This document shows, one piece after another, positions 1 to 12,516 of a stretch of 64,000 nt of DNA. The stretch is from Isoetes taiwanensis. Lineage: Eukaryota > Streptophyta > Lycopodiopsida > Isoetales > Isoetaceae. The stretch lies in contig JAJEKV010000002.1 of the NCBI GenBank assembly GCA_021234155.1, positions 42,461,203 through 42,525,202 on the forward strand, given 5' to 3'. The position numbers were made by a program, and so were the translations under genes. Every line of letters starts with the position of its first letter. The first letter of the stretch is position 1. The notes beneath the pieces are model-generated. The model was not told the DNA's origin and searched no databases. It saw only the letters and a program-made list of their open reading frames with translations.

Positions 1-15
1 AACAATCACTAACAA

Positions 16-125
16 AACAAGCAGCCACCTATAAATAAAAAGAAATAGGAATTTGGACAGAACTGTTGTGAACAAGCAGCCACCTATAAATAAAAAGAAA
101 TAGGAATTTGGACAGAACTGTTGTG
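16..125. repeat. Tandem duplication, two 55-bp units
   Basis: Two head-to-tail copies (16-70 and 71-125) that start AACAAGCAGCCACC and end CTGTTGTG. They look identical, so the duplication is recent. They lie in what is probably an intron of the kinase gene that follows. Confidence 0.9.
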
Positions 126-253
126 CTGCTGTGACTCCATTATATTTTCACTCATGAAAATTAAGTCATAAAGTGATATTCCATTTCTTTTGATTTGGTC
201 AGTGTTGGGAGTATGAGGCATGGTATCTGAGCTGTTTGTGGAGGATGGTTGGG

Positions 254-326
254 TTGAGGTTTTCCATATATTTCAAGCAGCTATTGCTAGTTGAGGTTTT
301 CCATATATTTCAAGCAGCTATTGCTA
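254..326. repeat. Tandem duplication, about 37-bp units
   Basis: TTGAGGTTTTCCATATATTT and the following bases to GCTATTGCTA occur at 254-290 and again at 291-326. A diverged third copy of the TATATTTCAAGCAG part is near 455-480. The location is inferred to be intronic. Confidence 0.8.
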
Positions 327-560
327 TTGGATTGTGAAGGTTATGTGTGCAACTTGCTGATTAGTTATGTAGGACATGAGCAACATGTATTATATGAAAA
401 ATGAGCTACAAAGTCATGCGCTGTAACTTTTTTTCCAAATTTCTCAACCTTTCTGTATATTTCAAGCAGTTATTGATAGTCCATAGCACATGTACAGCAC
501 AGTTGGTATTGCCTATATCAGATGACCACATGCATATTAAGCCATAATGTGTCATTGCAG

Positions 561-1953
561 ATCTTCCCCCAGACAAGCAGCCATTGGATTGGAACACAAG
601 AATGAAGATAGCTGCAGGGGCAGCTAGGGGGTTAGAGTATTTGCATGATAAAGCAAATCCTCCTGTGATTTATCGTGACTTTAAATCTTCCAACATTCTC
701 CTTGGTGAAGGTTATCATCCAAAGTTATCGGATTTTGGACTCGCAAAGTTGGGGCCTGTGGGAGATAAGACCCATGTTTCTACTCGCGTCATGGGTACTT
801 ATGGTTACTGTGCGCCTGAATATGCCATGACAGGGCAGTTGACATTGAAATCAGATGTGTATAGTTTTGGGGTGGTGCTGTTGGAGCTGATTACAGGCAG
901 GAAGGCAATTGATAATACGAGAGCAGCTGGAGAGCATAACCTTGTTGCCTGGGTATGTACTCCTCTTAATTAGGTTTCGTAAGTGAATAAATGTTGTCAT
1001 TTAGGACTATTCGCTTTGCTTTATAATGTTGTCCTTTCGACTGTCCATGGTGAAGAGTGCTGAATTGGAAGCCATAAGAAAATAAGGACAAAGCTTATGC
1101 TCTTCATTTCTACTATTTGCAGAAGAGAGATGCATTTTTTGGCTAAAACTGTTTCTGTTATTTGGTTGTCTTCTTGCCCCTCCTTTATTTTAAAGTCTGT
1201 TAGGATTAAGATGCCATGCAAGTCTGCATGTTATCAGCAACTCAAAGATTAATCAAGGATTCAATCGTATTGGTTGGCGATGATATCATCTGATAGAAAT
1301 TGCTGATTAATTCCTCTGAGTTACAGGCACGGCCCTTATTCAAAGATCGTCGGAAGTTCCCGTCTATGGCAGATCCTCTTCTTCAGGGGCATTATCCCAT
1401 GAGAGGATTGTATCAAGCACTGGCAGTTGCAGCAATGTGTCTGCAGGAACAAGCGACAACTCGTCCACTGATTGGGGATGTTGTGACAGCTCTTAATTAT
1501 TTGGCTTCTCAAACATATGATCCGGGGGTGCATCCAGTGAATAACAGCAGATTTGCACCTTCTACACCTTCAAGGGAAAAGCGAGAGAAGGAAAAGAAAA
1601 ACAGTGGGGGAACAGATAGTAAGCAGAAGGAGAGGTCAGATAGAGCAGGTACTAGATCTCCCTCTGCCCAGCATGGGTCACCTGATTTTCGTCCAAAGGA
1701 ATCACGCTTTAGACCTACAAATGGAGGACTTGATTCTGGGCGAAGCCAAGAAGGCGGTTCAGGTCGAAGAAACAGCTCTGAAGATTGGGAGAGGTTTGAA
1801 GGATATCGGGATAGTCCTTCGCAAGGGAAGAAGGGTTCACGGGAACGCGAGAAGGCTGTTGCAGAAGCAAAAGTTTGGGGAGAAAATTACAGAGAAAGGA
1901 AAAGGGGTAATGTCCAAGGCAGCCAGGATGGATTTGATGGAGGCTTTGGTTAG
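561..1953 (+). CDS. Receptor-like cytoplasmic kinase, subfamily VII, PBL27-like (3' part of gene)
   Basis: Two exons, 561-952 and 1327-1953, are joined by a GT-AG intron: TGG^GTATGT, then TTACAG^GCA, restoring A-W-A-R-P-L in frame. The first holds the C-lobe of a Ser/Thr kinase: catalytic loop [17 protein letters not shown], the activation segment [16 protein letters not shown], and [16 protein letters not shown]. The second finishes the kinase fold ([16 protein letters not shown]) and continues into a long polar tail rich in Ser, Arg, Lys and Gly. The tail ends in a conserved block, [17 protein letters not shown], typical of PBL27-type RLCKs. Family members act at the plasma membrane, relaying chitin and other pattern-receptor signals to MAP kinases. 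The N-lobe exons (glycine loop, VAIK lysine, N-terminal acylation site) lie upstream of the window. No break is seen, so this is probably a working gene. Exact orthology is inferred. Confidence 0.9.
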
Positions 1954-3280
1954 GTGGCATTCTATATCTAAATTGTTCATTTTGGTTCACTGCCATGACA
2001 GGAACATGGTCCTGAGTTGATGAATGGCAACGTATTATGCCCAAATGCTCCCATCTTTAGAGCATTGATTGCTGAGAGACTAGGCAGCTCTGGATGGGTA
2101 GCATTGGAGATGCAGATTTAAAACTGCAATAATTTCTTCCAGGAACATGTTAATGCTTTCCCAGATTCATTCTGAAGTGGCGGGTCTTTTTAGTGCAGCC
2201 CAAGATGAAGGCTTAATGCATAAAGGTTCTGGGCCATGGAGTTTGTCAGTGTTAATTGGACCTTGAAAGGATGTACTGCATGCAGGTGGTCTGCAAATTC
2301 GTGTAAGATAGTAATGCCTATTTGTGTCATCTTTGAAGATTTTAGGTTCCTGTGGTATTTGATAATCAGTTCATTATACTGATTGTTCCTATCAATTGTA
2401 CCATTCAGAAAAGGACGTTTTGCTGTTAGTTGATCAATTTCATACAGACATGTGGAGCGGACAGATAGGCAACTTTTAGGCTTTATTTGAATGCCTGCTG
2501 TAGCCATGAGGGTCGCGCTCTCCAAATATTCGGTTTGGCTATCACCAAGTCATGCCTATGTATCTTCGCTATCACCAAGTAATGCCTATGTATGTTACAA
2601 CTAGAGTTACTTCAATCAGTGATCTGCTTTGATAATTTTCTTGTTAATCTTAACAGCCATTTTTTTCCCGTCAATTCTGCTGCTGCGTAAATGTTCATGG
2701 ATAAGGTTTGCCAATGCAAAGCTTCATGAATTTTGAAGCAGAATCCACGGGTTGAAAACATAGAAAAGGACCATTAAACGCGAAGCAACTATATATGATC
2801 TCGTGGGCATAGCTTAGACAAATAGGACCATGTGTTCGTTTAAAACACCAAGTAATGTGTCGAAAACGCCCTATAAGCTATTTGTTCTACAATTTGAAAC
2901 CTTAAAATAGAAAGTAGCAATGCCTTGGCTGAAGGGGCAGCGTAGTTTTTCTCATATGGTGTGTTTACCCTTTGCTCTAGTTTTTCTCATATTGGCAAGT
3001 CTTTCTATCTTAAGCTTTGCTCCGGCTCTCTTTTGTAGCTTGCTATGTTAGCCTTCCATGTATTCCATGCATGAGTTGGATGATGTAACAGTTATTCCAT
3101 GCATGAGTTCCATGCATGAGTTGGATGATGCAACGCAGGGTAAAGTATTGAATCTTATTGTCAACCATAGTCCAAGAACACAACTCTCCATAGGCATACA
3201 AGACTAGGGGTGATTGCATGTTGTTTTCAATTATATATGGATGCTAAAGAAAATCAATACGAATTGTGAATTGGATTGAA
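1954..3280 (+). other. Kinase 3' UTR and downstream intergenic DNA
   Basis: No coding region recognised. The first several hundred bases are probably 3' UTR. A 30-bp tandem pair (GCTATCACCAAGT...) lies at 2538-2596, and short ATGCATGAGTTGGATGATG duplications near 3065-3135. Confidence 0.5.
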
Positions 3281-3289
3281 TTAAATTGA

Positions 3290-3480
3290 ATTAGAGTCCA
3301 AAAGGTCTATGAAACCCAAAATAGAGTACAACAGAGCCATTATTATCTAGGATTAAAAACCTCGCCCCGAAGGATTTTTGAGGAAAAAATATTAACACTA
3401 ATAAGGTTGCTGATAAATTGTACATCTGTACATTTGTAAATGTTAATGTGGGGTGTTTTCTTAATGGGGGTGTATAAAAA
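3290..3480 (-). mobile_element. Degenerate 3' end of a LINE
   Basis: Carries GGATTAAAAACC, then CGCCCCGAAGG, then TTTTTGAGG. This is the diverged form of the 3'-end block also found at 18083, 42880, 50103 and 57448 of this window. In the sense direction the element runs on the minus strand. No coding capacity remains. Confidence 0.6.
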
Positions 3481-3884
3481 CGCAAAATCTTAGCACATCA
3501 TCAGCACCTATATTTTGGTGTTGGTCTGCTGGTTCGACAGGCTATATGGGCGTATTGAAGTCTTGCGGTGGCCAATATGAAGTGTCATAGGGCTGTAGTA
3601 GAGCTTCGATTTTCATGCGAGAAATGATGGAACATACGAGGAGTGATTTGATGTGTCGGCAACTTTTAATCCTCTTGCCTTTCGAACTCTACTCGAAGCC
3701 GCTCAGTGTCCGAAGCCATAATCCGAAGCCGCTCACTGTCCTGAGGAGATATTTGTGCCATAATCTTGTACTTGAAGCCGCTTGCTTGTTCCATAGATTC
3801 CACATCTCAAGATGAGCTACGACCAGCAAAAACTTGGTTTTTCTATTTCACCTTTCTATTTTTTTTTTTTACTTTTTTTTACAG

Positions 3885-5408
3885 GCCTTTGCGAGAACCG
3901 AGTTTAAATTCGAAAAATTCCATGGTTTGCCCTTTGCTGGCAAGAAACCAAAACAGATTAAGGAGGATGAAGTTCCTGAGTTGGATTTTTTAAATATTTG
4001 GAATGTTCCTCTTTATAGTGGGAAGATAAATACACCAAGGAAATCAAACAAACTTTCACAAGAACTGCTAGACCTTATGGTGGAAGTTTACCAAAAAAAG
4101 CTTTAGAACAATGAGGTAAGGACTCACTTTACTCGTGCATTTGCTTTGCGGCATGCAATAATGACATTGGCTAGAAGAGTGCTTTTAAGGTAAATTGGGC
4201 TTCGTTTGCTATTGAATCCGGTTAAAGAAAAAGGCCTAAGGAAAACCTTTGAACACTTTCGACATGAATATTCAAAGTGTTCTGGCACAGGTAAAGAAGC
4301 TGGAGGAAATGAAAGCTGAAGTAGAGGGGAAGTTATCCAGTGTTGAGAACGATGCTTTGAGATTAGAGAGCAGCATGGCTACTGTTGAGGCATCTTGTAA
4401 CACTTTAGTTGCCCGGGGGATGCACATAGTAAAAACCGTAGCAAACATGTGAGTGTATGGGAGGGGTTTTTTTTGGGGCCAAAACCGTACCTATATATGG
4501 GAGGGGGTATTTTTCTTGCTTGAATTCCGTATATATGTAAGAGAAATATAGTAGGGGTATATAAAATATGAGGTATATTTTCTTAGAAAATTTCCGTATA
4601 AGGGATAATTTCTCTTAACACTATGCACGCACATGCCATATAGACTTTACATTAGATGCACCCCCTGGGTTTAGTTGATGCAATTGAAGAAAAAAAAAAG
4701 ACCGCAATGGATTTGACATTGACTTTTGCAGATGATCCAAAAATGCAAAGACAAGGAACAATACTGAAGTGTGAAGATGTAGTGATAGGTTTACTTGATA
4801 AGACATTGGCTTCTACGGAAAAGAATAGATCCTTGAGCATCAAAAACCAGATCAAGGCCACAAAAAATGATATCAAATTATATATAGAAGCCATGGAATT
4901 GTGGCATGCAAGGGCAACTCAGATTTCCTTACTGCAAAACAAGAAGGTAAACCCTATTAGCATGACCATGGGTTTGTACAATATTTCTTTGACCTCAGGT
5001 ACCTTGCAGTCTATGTGGTTTCTGTTTTAGTGAATAATATGCTATGTAAATTGAATTGAATTGCAGCCAAAAATTTCATGTCTTCTGATTTTCTGCTGTA
5101 CTTGAGTCCATGTATTGCATAGTTTCTGGTTGTAGTGAACCTGTGCCACATTCACTATCGGTTGAGCTCAGCATGTCAGTGACGAGAAGAGACAGGATGT
5201 GGATGTAGAAGAAGAACCAGCAGAAGAATCTACTGAGACTGTTGAAGAATCTGAGGAAGAGAAGATTGTGAAAAGGAAGAAAAATGTTGAATGTTCTTCT
5301 GAAGAATCATAATCTGAAGACCATGTATTTGTTAGAGAAATGAGGAAGAAGATGACAAGGAGTGCATTGAAGAAGAAGGGTGCCAAGGACATGTCTGATT
5401 GTAAGTGC
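3885..5408 (+). pseudogene. Multi-exon coiled-coil/acidic protein gene, decayed, function unknown
   Basis: Four exon-like blocks are in plausible order. Block 1 runs from an acceptor TTTTTTACAG^GCC at 3885 to a donor GAG^GTAAGG near 4114, and reads ...EDEVPELDFLNIWNVPLYSG... with an in-frame TAG at 4104. Block 2 (about 4250-4448) is a heptad-rich coiled coil (VKKLEEMKAEVEGKLSSVE) ending at a GTGAGT donor. Block 3 (about 4690-4946) reads LDKTLASTEKNRSLSIKNQ and ends AAG^GTAAAC. Block 4 (5179-5408) is strongly acidic then basic (EEEPAEESTETVEESEEEK) with an in-frame TAA, and ends at GTAAGT. I do not recognise the family. The donors make a real ancestral gene likely. The stops suggest a pseudogene, or that block boundaries differ from those given. 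Confidence 0.4.
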
Positions 5409-7370
5409 CTTAAAAGTGCTTCTATTTTGTGGTTTTTGCTTTTAGCTAACTTTTTGGCCATGTTGTGATTTGCAAATTCTAATACTTCCAAGCAAAGTTC
5501 TAACCTTGCAAAATCACCTGACTAGCAGTTGCAGCATGAATATCTAGCATTATAACAGGAGTTTTTTTTGTGATTTTATACGCTTTTTGGCATGGCTTTC
5601 ATATGATTGCACGGGCGTATTCACGTGGATGTACTAAACGGTATTTCTAGAGTGCACCCATTTGTTAGCCATTGATTTTAAAGAAGAGGGAAAATCGTGT
5701 GGTTGTGGGGCTTTTATTGTTTGCATGTTCTTTTAGTTTAGGTTTCAAATATTAGATTAATATTAGAAAAAGCAAAAAAAGAACCAAGGGGGACATGCAA
5801 CGATCGCGCATTGGAACTCTAGGTTTTCAGGAGCCCCATCGGATCTGCTTTCCCATCGGACTAAGGCAAGGAACGGCTACAGAAGGAATCGGTTTCTTTC
5901 AGATGGAGTGCGAGAACAAACTTCAATTGTGCAAAAAGCAGCTTAAGGATTATGTCATTCAACGGCTTCCTGCTTCGAACCCCTTTATTCATTTTGAAGC
6001 GTATTTCTTTCCTCCTCTTTGAGAAATCTTTCTACAGCAAGGCTATTCTAGTATCACAATGCCATATCCAAGAAACGGGGCTCAGCCGTGACCATGAAAC
6101 AGGGCAGACACGGGTTTAGGCTTAGAAATAGGCTGGCACAGATCTCTTGAAGCCCAACATAGAAATAGGCTGGCGTGGATCTATTGAAACCAATGCAAAG
6201 TAGAGAGTTCATCAAAGTGAAGAAGATGCTCAAGAATCAGGGGTAGTCAGGCCCGTGGAATCAGATGCTTCAGACACGGGTCCTGTACATTCTGCGATCA
6301 GGCCCATGCCACCAACGCATAGAAGATCTCAAAGGATCTGGAAACCTACTTCAAGGAATTTGTAGCATTATGCTTTAAGTTGTACTGTCCAAATCAATGT
6401 TTGAGATAGCACCTAGGTGTGTTGCTTTGTATTGCTTTGCTTAGTTGCAGAAGACTGAAGAGGGCTACGAAATTGTACTGAGAAGCAAAACTTAAAAGTG
6501 TTGGGATTTAAGAGTGGCAGATTAAGCAAGTTAGAAATGTAGATTTTAAATGCCAGGTAAGTTACAATCTGCCTTTATGTGATTTCTATTTTATGTAGTT
6601 CCACATTTCCTTCCTATAAGGATTTCTTTGACAGGGTCATTTGTGTAAGAATAGAATAGAATGAAATGGCAGACTTGCAAAAAAGGCTGAGCTTAGTTTG
6701 GAGCATCATATTTTTATTAAGATTTGAAAGCTGGACATGTTTTTGTGTACTCGCAATGATGCTGCATATCTTTTCCCTCTTTCTCGAATTGACGCAGCCT
6801 CGTTTCCTAACATGAGCAATAAAAAATGGCAGTGTTGGCACTTCTAGCTATGGGGTTTCAAGCTTGTCATTTATGTATAAGAAAGATGGCAGGCTTACAG
6901 AAATGGTTGAGTTAGTCGTTAGAAGGAGCAATGATGTCTTCAGATCTTGCTGGCTTTTTTATTTACTGAAATGGCAGTGTTAGCTATTGCAACAGGTAAT
7001 ACCATGGGGTTTCAAGCTTGTCATTTATGTATAAGAAAGATGGCAGGCTTACAAAAATGGTTGAGGTAGTCGTTACAATGAGCAATGATGTCTTCATCAA
7101 TTACTAAATACCTCTTTCAAGCCCATCATATCTTATTTCATGTTGTACCATATGGATGCTAACAAATGTACATCGGTGGATTTTGGTTAAGCATGGTTTG
7201 CAGCATCAGATATGTATGAAAGTTTCGAAGCTTGCATATTTCACGTATACTAGGAATGATATCTGCAGATCTGGTTCCTTCCTTTTAGAACATGATTTTT
7301 CATTTTATTTTGATTTTTATTTTTTTGTTTACCTCAGAGTTTATCTATGTTTGTTTCGGGCCCAAAAATT
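5409..7370. other. Intergenic DNA without recognisable gene
   Basis: A 75-codon frame at 5795-6022 has no recognisable motif. Near 6130-6190 a 30-bp stretch (TAGAAATAGGCTGGC) is repeated. Around 6280-6360 a plus frame reads RRSQRIWKPTSRNL, faintly like the copia integrase-RT linker, too short to call. Confidence 0.5.
6851..7096. repeat. Direct repeat, two 92-bp copies
   Basis: Copies at 6851-6942 and 7005-7096 start TGGGGTTTCAAGCTTGTC and end AATGATGTCTTCA. They differ at only a few bases and are separated by 62 bp. Confidence 0.85.
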
Positions 7371-7480
7371 TTTCTAATATAACAACCAACATAACTACTA
7401 TTAACATTAATTAACAAACATGTTTAAAATTAAATTCCCCCTTAAACCCCCTTTTGTTTGGTTGGTTGTTATATTAGAAA
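7371..7480. mobile_element. Short foldback MITE with perfect 20-bp terminal inverted repeats
   Basis: The left arm TTTCTAATATAACAACCAAC (7371-7390) is the exact reverse complement of 7461-7480. The 70-bp middle includes CCCCCTTAAACCCCC, also present in the larger foldback at 8356-8750. It has no coding capacity and is probably mobilised in trans by a DNA transposase. Confidence 0.8.
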
Positions 7481-7501
7481 AAAATTACATGTGAATAAAT
7501 T

Positions 7502-7741
7502 TTTTTTTTTTTGAAGTCAAGATGTTTAAATTTTATTAATGAGTAAAACAGGGTACATGACCTTATTTGAGCTCCATAATAGGCCAAATATGCAACATCT
7601 AAACACCGGTCACCAAATAGAAAGAAGTCCGCCCAACATTCCAAAATCGGAGTCTACAAACTGATATAGACCTTCCCTACCTGAACAAAGATTGAGGTCA
7701 ATGTGTAATCTGCAACTGCAACCATTTGAAGCTCACCACCA
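7502..7741 (-). mobile_element. Short poly(A) retroposon (SINE or 5'-truncated LINE)
   Basis: Starts with a poly(T) run at 7502-7512 (poly(A) on the minus strand) preceded on the sense strand by an AATAAA-type signal. It is flanked by TGAATAAATT at 7492-7501 and 7742-7751, a likely target duplication. It is 240 bp with no coding frame. Confidence 0.65.
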
Positions 7742-8355
7742 TGAATAAATTACATGTGCAACTTGGGTAGGATCCTTGCAATTGATTGGTTCGATGGTAT
7801 GGAACTTATTGGACCCCGAAAGTGTTGCACAATCGAACATCTCATCTCTGCAAACTTCATCTTTTCCTATTTCCCAAAAAAATCTGCCAAAGACAAAGGG
7901 TAAGATGTTTTTTAGAAATATGAGCACTAATTCAGCACTAAATCAACACCACTGCATTGTTTCAGTTTCTGTGCTTTTCAGAATCCTTGAAGTGTTCTTT
8001 ACAAAAAACAACAACATCATGAGTGTCTCTTAATGGTTTACCCTTTTAATATCTCGTGAGTGAGTGCTCTCTTTAGAATAGCACCTGCACCATTATATTC
8101 ACCTACATAGTAAACATGCCTAATTTATTAAGTGAAAACACGAACGACTAATGTTCATGAATATACAACTTTGGAATTTATCTTTTCCATGGTAAGAACC
8201 AAAATAGTTCCAATGGATGGGAATTTCCATATGTTTATAAAATCTGCCAAGAAAGTAGAAAGTTGATGCACCTTTGAATTGATATGAATATCCATCAGAC
8301 CATATTACATGATTCTGTATTTTACACCTTTGCTGGCCAGTAGATCAACATGCTT

Positions 8356-8750
8356 ATTAATTAACACAACCATTGGGTCCAACACATTTAAATTAAAATC
8401 CCCCTTAAACCCCCTTTGGTTTGGGTGCATATTCACACGGGGGATGACTTTGGGCAACAAGAGCTGTTGGATAGGCATATTCACCCCTTATTCCTTAATC
8501 TACACCGTAGGTAAAGTTCCTCGTTTGTGGAGTAAGCAAGTACAAAATTTGCTATACTGTATAACAAGATTTGCAAAATACTATAAGATTTCAAGCGGAA
8601 TACTATATGGTGTTGATTTCGTACGTGCAAAATACAATTATGAGGGCTCTCGCTGCCCTACGTCACCCCCGTGTAAATATGCACCCAAACCAAAGGGGGT
8701 TTAAGGGGGATTTTAATTTAAATGTGTTCCCAATGGTTGTGTTAATTAAT
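8356..8750. mobile_element. MITE with about 90-bp terminal inverted repeats
   Basis: The arm at about 8356-8446 (ATTAATTAACACAACCATTG...) is repeated in reverse complement at about 8660-8750, with few mismatches. The middle of about 215 bp has no recognisable coding. It shares the CCCCCTTAAACCCCCTTTG block with the small MITE at 7371-7480, so the two are probably related. Confidence 0.8.
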
Positions 8751-9490
8751 GTCAATGGTAGTTATGTATTGGTTGTTAATGTCAATGGTTGTTATGTGTT
8801 GGGGGATTTAATTTTTATATGTTGAATGCTAATGGACGTCCCCCCCAAAGCCAGGTGTGACAAAAATTTTAGAATTCAAACCAGAAAAAACCTAGAATTC
8901 ATTTGAAGCTTTCATCACCTGTAGCTTTTGAATTTCATCACAATAAAACAAACAGAACATAAGTAAAAGTTACCATAAAGATAGAGCAGATTGATCCCAT
9001 TATTCTGAAAGTCATAAAGTTTGCAACACCCATACACAAACATTTTTCAACTGGAATTTAACAGCAGCCTTTGGCGTCCATGGATTCTTGTGGTGAGAAA
9101 CCAAAGTGGGAAACTTTTTTGCTTGTTAGCACAAGGACCTAGAAGCCTTGGAATTTGCTTAATAACTGCCTCAAAATCTAAAAATGCATGGTAATTTTTT
9201 GCAAGCTTCATTCGGAATGAGCCATAAAACAATATCCAATAGCGCAATCCTGTATTAATCAGCTGGTAGGATGTGAAAGCCTACCAAGCCCGGCCGAAAA
9301 ATTGCTGTTTTAGCATAGATAACTTTGACCAAGCATATCCATATCATAAACTATCAAAAAGATCTCGGAGAGAGCTTTCCAACGCAATAAAAATCATCTG
9401 AAACAGAGCTCTGGATCAAAAGTTATGATAAGAAATGTGTTGCCGGTGGGGAAACTGCACTACATGCGCCCTTCAAGCCCTTCATGTGCC

Positions 9491-9604
9491 CATTATGCAC
9501 CACACACATAAAAAGAGGACTTTTGTTGTGAGCCATTGGTTGTTGACCATTATGCACCACACGCACAAAAAAGGGGCTTTTGTTGTGAGCCATTGGTTGT
9601 TGAC
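9491..9604. repeat. Tandem duplication, two 57-bp units
   Basis: CATTATGCACCACAC... occurs at 9491-9547 and 9548-9604, followed by the first bases of a third copy. Some substitutions separate the units. Confidence 0.85.
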
Positions 9605-10949
9605 CATTGAAAAAAAAAGGCTAAAATCAATGGCTCAGAAATGGTGCACTCTAGACGTACGCATTAGTACATCCATTTGAATACATCACGAAATCATAGG
9701 AAAACCTTAGTGAAAAGCGTTCAAAAACACAAAGAAAACCCCCTGTTATTATGCTACATATTAAGACAATGTTGCACAAATAGAGTGTTATACTCCCTAT
9801 CATCAGAAATAAAATTTCCCTGTTTGATAATATGTCTTTCATTGCTGCATTCAAAGTTCCCCCCTCAGCCATAACCTCTTCAAGAGTAGCATATCTATAT
9901 GTGATGTGCATCAATATAGTGCATTGGTCATTTCTCCAATGCAATCTTTGAATTTTCTACTATATCCTGAATGTGTAGTTTTCAGCAAAATCAATTATTA
10001 ACACTATGGTATCCTTGGAAAAAGTGGCCAAGCACTCCCTAAACTGGTTAGCCTGCCTCATAATTACGAGGGATGAACTCTTTTAAAACTTTTTTTTGTG
10101 TATGTTAAACATATATTATTGAAGTTGACTTGTGCACAAGCTTCAGAATAGGTTTTGGTACCACTATAGAACCACCATTGCCATCATGTTCATTTGTTGA
10201 TAGATAGCATTGAACATTTCAAATAACAAATAAGCAATAAAGACATTGTATCAAAGCTACTCTCCTACATACTGCTGTTCTTGCATACCTTCTATTCAAG
10301 TTCAAACATTTGGAAGTTCCAAAACAAATTGTTCCACTATCAACAACAAAGACCATGGCAGAGGCCCTTGCTCTTAGCACATCTATGGATTGTACTTACG
10401 TTTTGACAAGGAAGTCCTCAAATTATCTACTATCTATGTCATTATTGCTACTTCCTTCATTTTCAAAACTTTCCACTCTAGTAATAGCTTAGCAGCACCC
10501 TAAAGCACCGCTTTTCTATCTTTGTCTGAACTCTTATGACATATCTCGCTAGCATAATTTGCAATCTTCTTTGACAATTATTATTTTCTTCTTTTAGTCA
10601 ATCCATGATGCTTCATCAATTCCGACAATGTTTTTTGATACTTATTACCTTCTACTTCTGCACTAGCTTCCCTAGCCCTCTTCTCTGCTCTCTCTTACTT
10701 TCTTTTAAGTGCACTAATTTTCCTATAGACTGTCTGTAAATCTTCTTTACAAAACAAATGCCGATCTGCATCATTTTAAATATTGTATCACAGAGTATAA
10801 TGTTCAAGATAAAAGGATAGAAACCTGTTTCAAGAGTGCTTTGCAGCTCTACTGATTTTGGACTTGAAGCTCATCTTCTTCTGCACATTTGTCATTTGAT
10901 TATACGCCTTCATGAAATTTAAATAAAATAACCCAAAAGAACTTCATTA
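9605..10949. other. Intergenic DNA; faint minus-strand coiled-coil frame
   Basis: On the minus strand near 10605-10760 a short frame rich in Lys, Arg and Glu (KRAREASAEVEGNKYQK) is seen with a nearby stop. It may be a relic linked to the transposase-like remnant at 12517-13100. Otherwise nothing is recognised. Confidence 0.3.
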
Positions 10950-12516
10950 AATATAGAATAGAATACAATAGAATACATTATTGTCCCTTGTGCCCTGAGG
11001 CCCCTGGACTTATGTAGCATGGGCGAGCTCCCTGATGGGTGCTACAAGCACATCATGCTGGTTTCTATTGTAGCCTTTTCTGAAGGCTCCACTTTTTTCT
11101 ATTAATACCGGCACCCCGCTTTGGATCGGCTTCAAGGCCGTGCATAGGTGTGTCGTTATCAATCAGCTTTAAGCTGAGCATTTTTGGGCAGGTATGGTGC
11201 GCCTCCCGGGCGGCTCATAACAGAAGCCCTTTTTCTTTATGTACTTCCCGATGTCTTGTTGTCATTTCCCGTATTGCGTCTGCCAGATCTCTCATTGTTT
11301 CTGTCCTTGCCATCATGTACGGGCTGACCCCATCTTATGTTTCTGTATTTGTTCCTGATGTCTTCATATATTGGGCACTCATTTAGCATGTGATTCTCGT
11401 CTTCCACTTTCCCTCTGTCACAGATTCTGCATATCCGATCGTCTTTATCTACTCTCCTCCATCTGTCCTTTTCAATTCTTAGGTCATGGCTCCCTATCCT
11501 AAATCTTGCTAGGATATCCCTCCTGGCTTTCCCTAGTAGATTATCCTAATACATCTGCTGCCCTATCCGCTGTTCTGGGTTGAAGACTGTCATAAGCCAA
11601 ATTGTCTTGGGCCTTGTGTGGTTTTGCAGCCATGCTTGCATAGCCTTGTTTGCCCATTCCTCATTCCATTCTCCTTCGTTCATCAAGTCGCTCAGATTCA
11701 TCCCCATTTCTCTGGTCCACATTGCTACATCCCTAAATCATCCGTTGCTCGCGATAATGTGTGCTTTTGCTGACTCGCTGATCGCGATATTCGCTAATTT
11801 ATTCGGTTTCCCACCTGCATTATTTTTATGAGATATCTGATAGTCTTTTCCCATGCCCTTACCTCCATTGGTTTCTGCCCCGTCTCATATACTATGGTTG
11901 TTTGTGGTGTATTTGTTCTCAGCTTGAATTCCTATTTATGCCATTGCCTGAGGATTCCTTCCTGTTTTTCCCATTTCTTTTCTGTTAGCCCCGGTCCCCA
12001 AGCCTCAGCCCCGTATAGTTGTGTGGTTGCGACCACTGCACTGAACAAATAGCATTTGATTTCCCAGTCTATTATTCTGCTTTTATTGCAGAAATTTTTC
12101 ATATTATAGTAACTCCCAATGGCTGTTTGGAATCTTGTATCTGCCCCTTTAGCCCATTTCCCTGTACCGTGTGTGTCGTACCCCAGGTATCTGTACTCTG
12201 TTGCTTCTTCTAGCTCTATTCCCAAATACCTGAACGGTTTGTGTCTATTCCTGTGGCCGAAAAAGACTATTTTGGTTTTCGCAAGATTAACTGTCAACCC
12301 TGTCTTTTCGCAGAAGATTTCCAGCAGTTTCAGTAACTTATGCATTCCCTTGTTTTTTGTGGCCATCATGCTTAGGTCATCAGCATATAACATGATAGGT
12401 ACCTTGGTTTCCCCTAGCGTAGGAGCGTCCCTGTCCCCTTGCTGTTCTGCTATGAAATCTTGTAATGCATCTATGTATATTCCGAACAGTGATATTACCA
12501 GTAATGGATTGAGTAT
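10950..12516 (-). mobile_element. 5'-truncated LINE, reverse transcriptase to C-terminal zinc finger
   Basis: The minus-strand frame 11932-12393 and its upstream extension to about 12516 give the C-terminal half of a reverse transcriptase: the palm motif LYADDLSMM, then GLTVNLAKTKIVFFG and YRYLGYDTHG. After stops and a frame change the strand continues with WLQNHTRPKTIW, LLGKARRDILARFRIGSH and a C-terminal zinc finger of form CRICDRGKVEDENHMLNEC (near 11370-11420). The 3' end has a run of AATAGAATAC units near 10960. The YADD box and CCHC-type C-terminus mark a LINE distinct from the L1-like copies elsewhere in the window. It is truncated at the 5' side where homology stops at about 12516. 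Several stops make it inactive. Confidence 0.85.

Noticed and set aside
1553-2020. 155-codon plus-strand frame as a separate gene
   Set aside because: It overlaps the kinase tail exon in another frame and has no features of its own.
6270-6370. Copia retrotransposon pol
   Set aside because: Only a short RRSQRIWKPT-like match, no RT or integrase motifs nearby.
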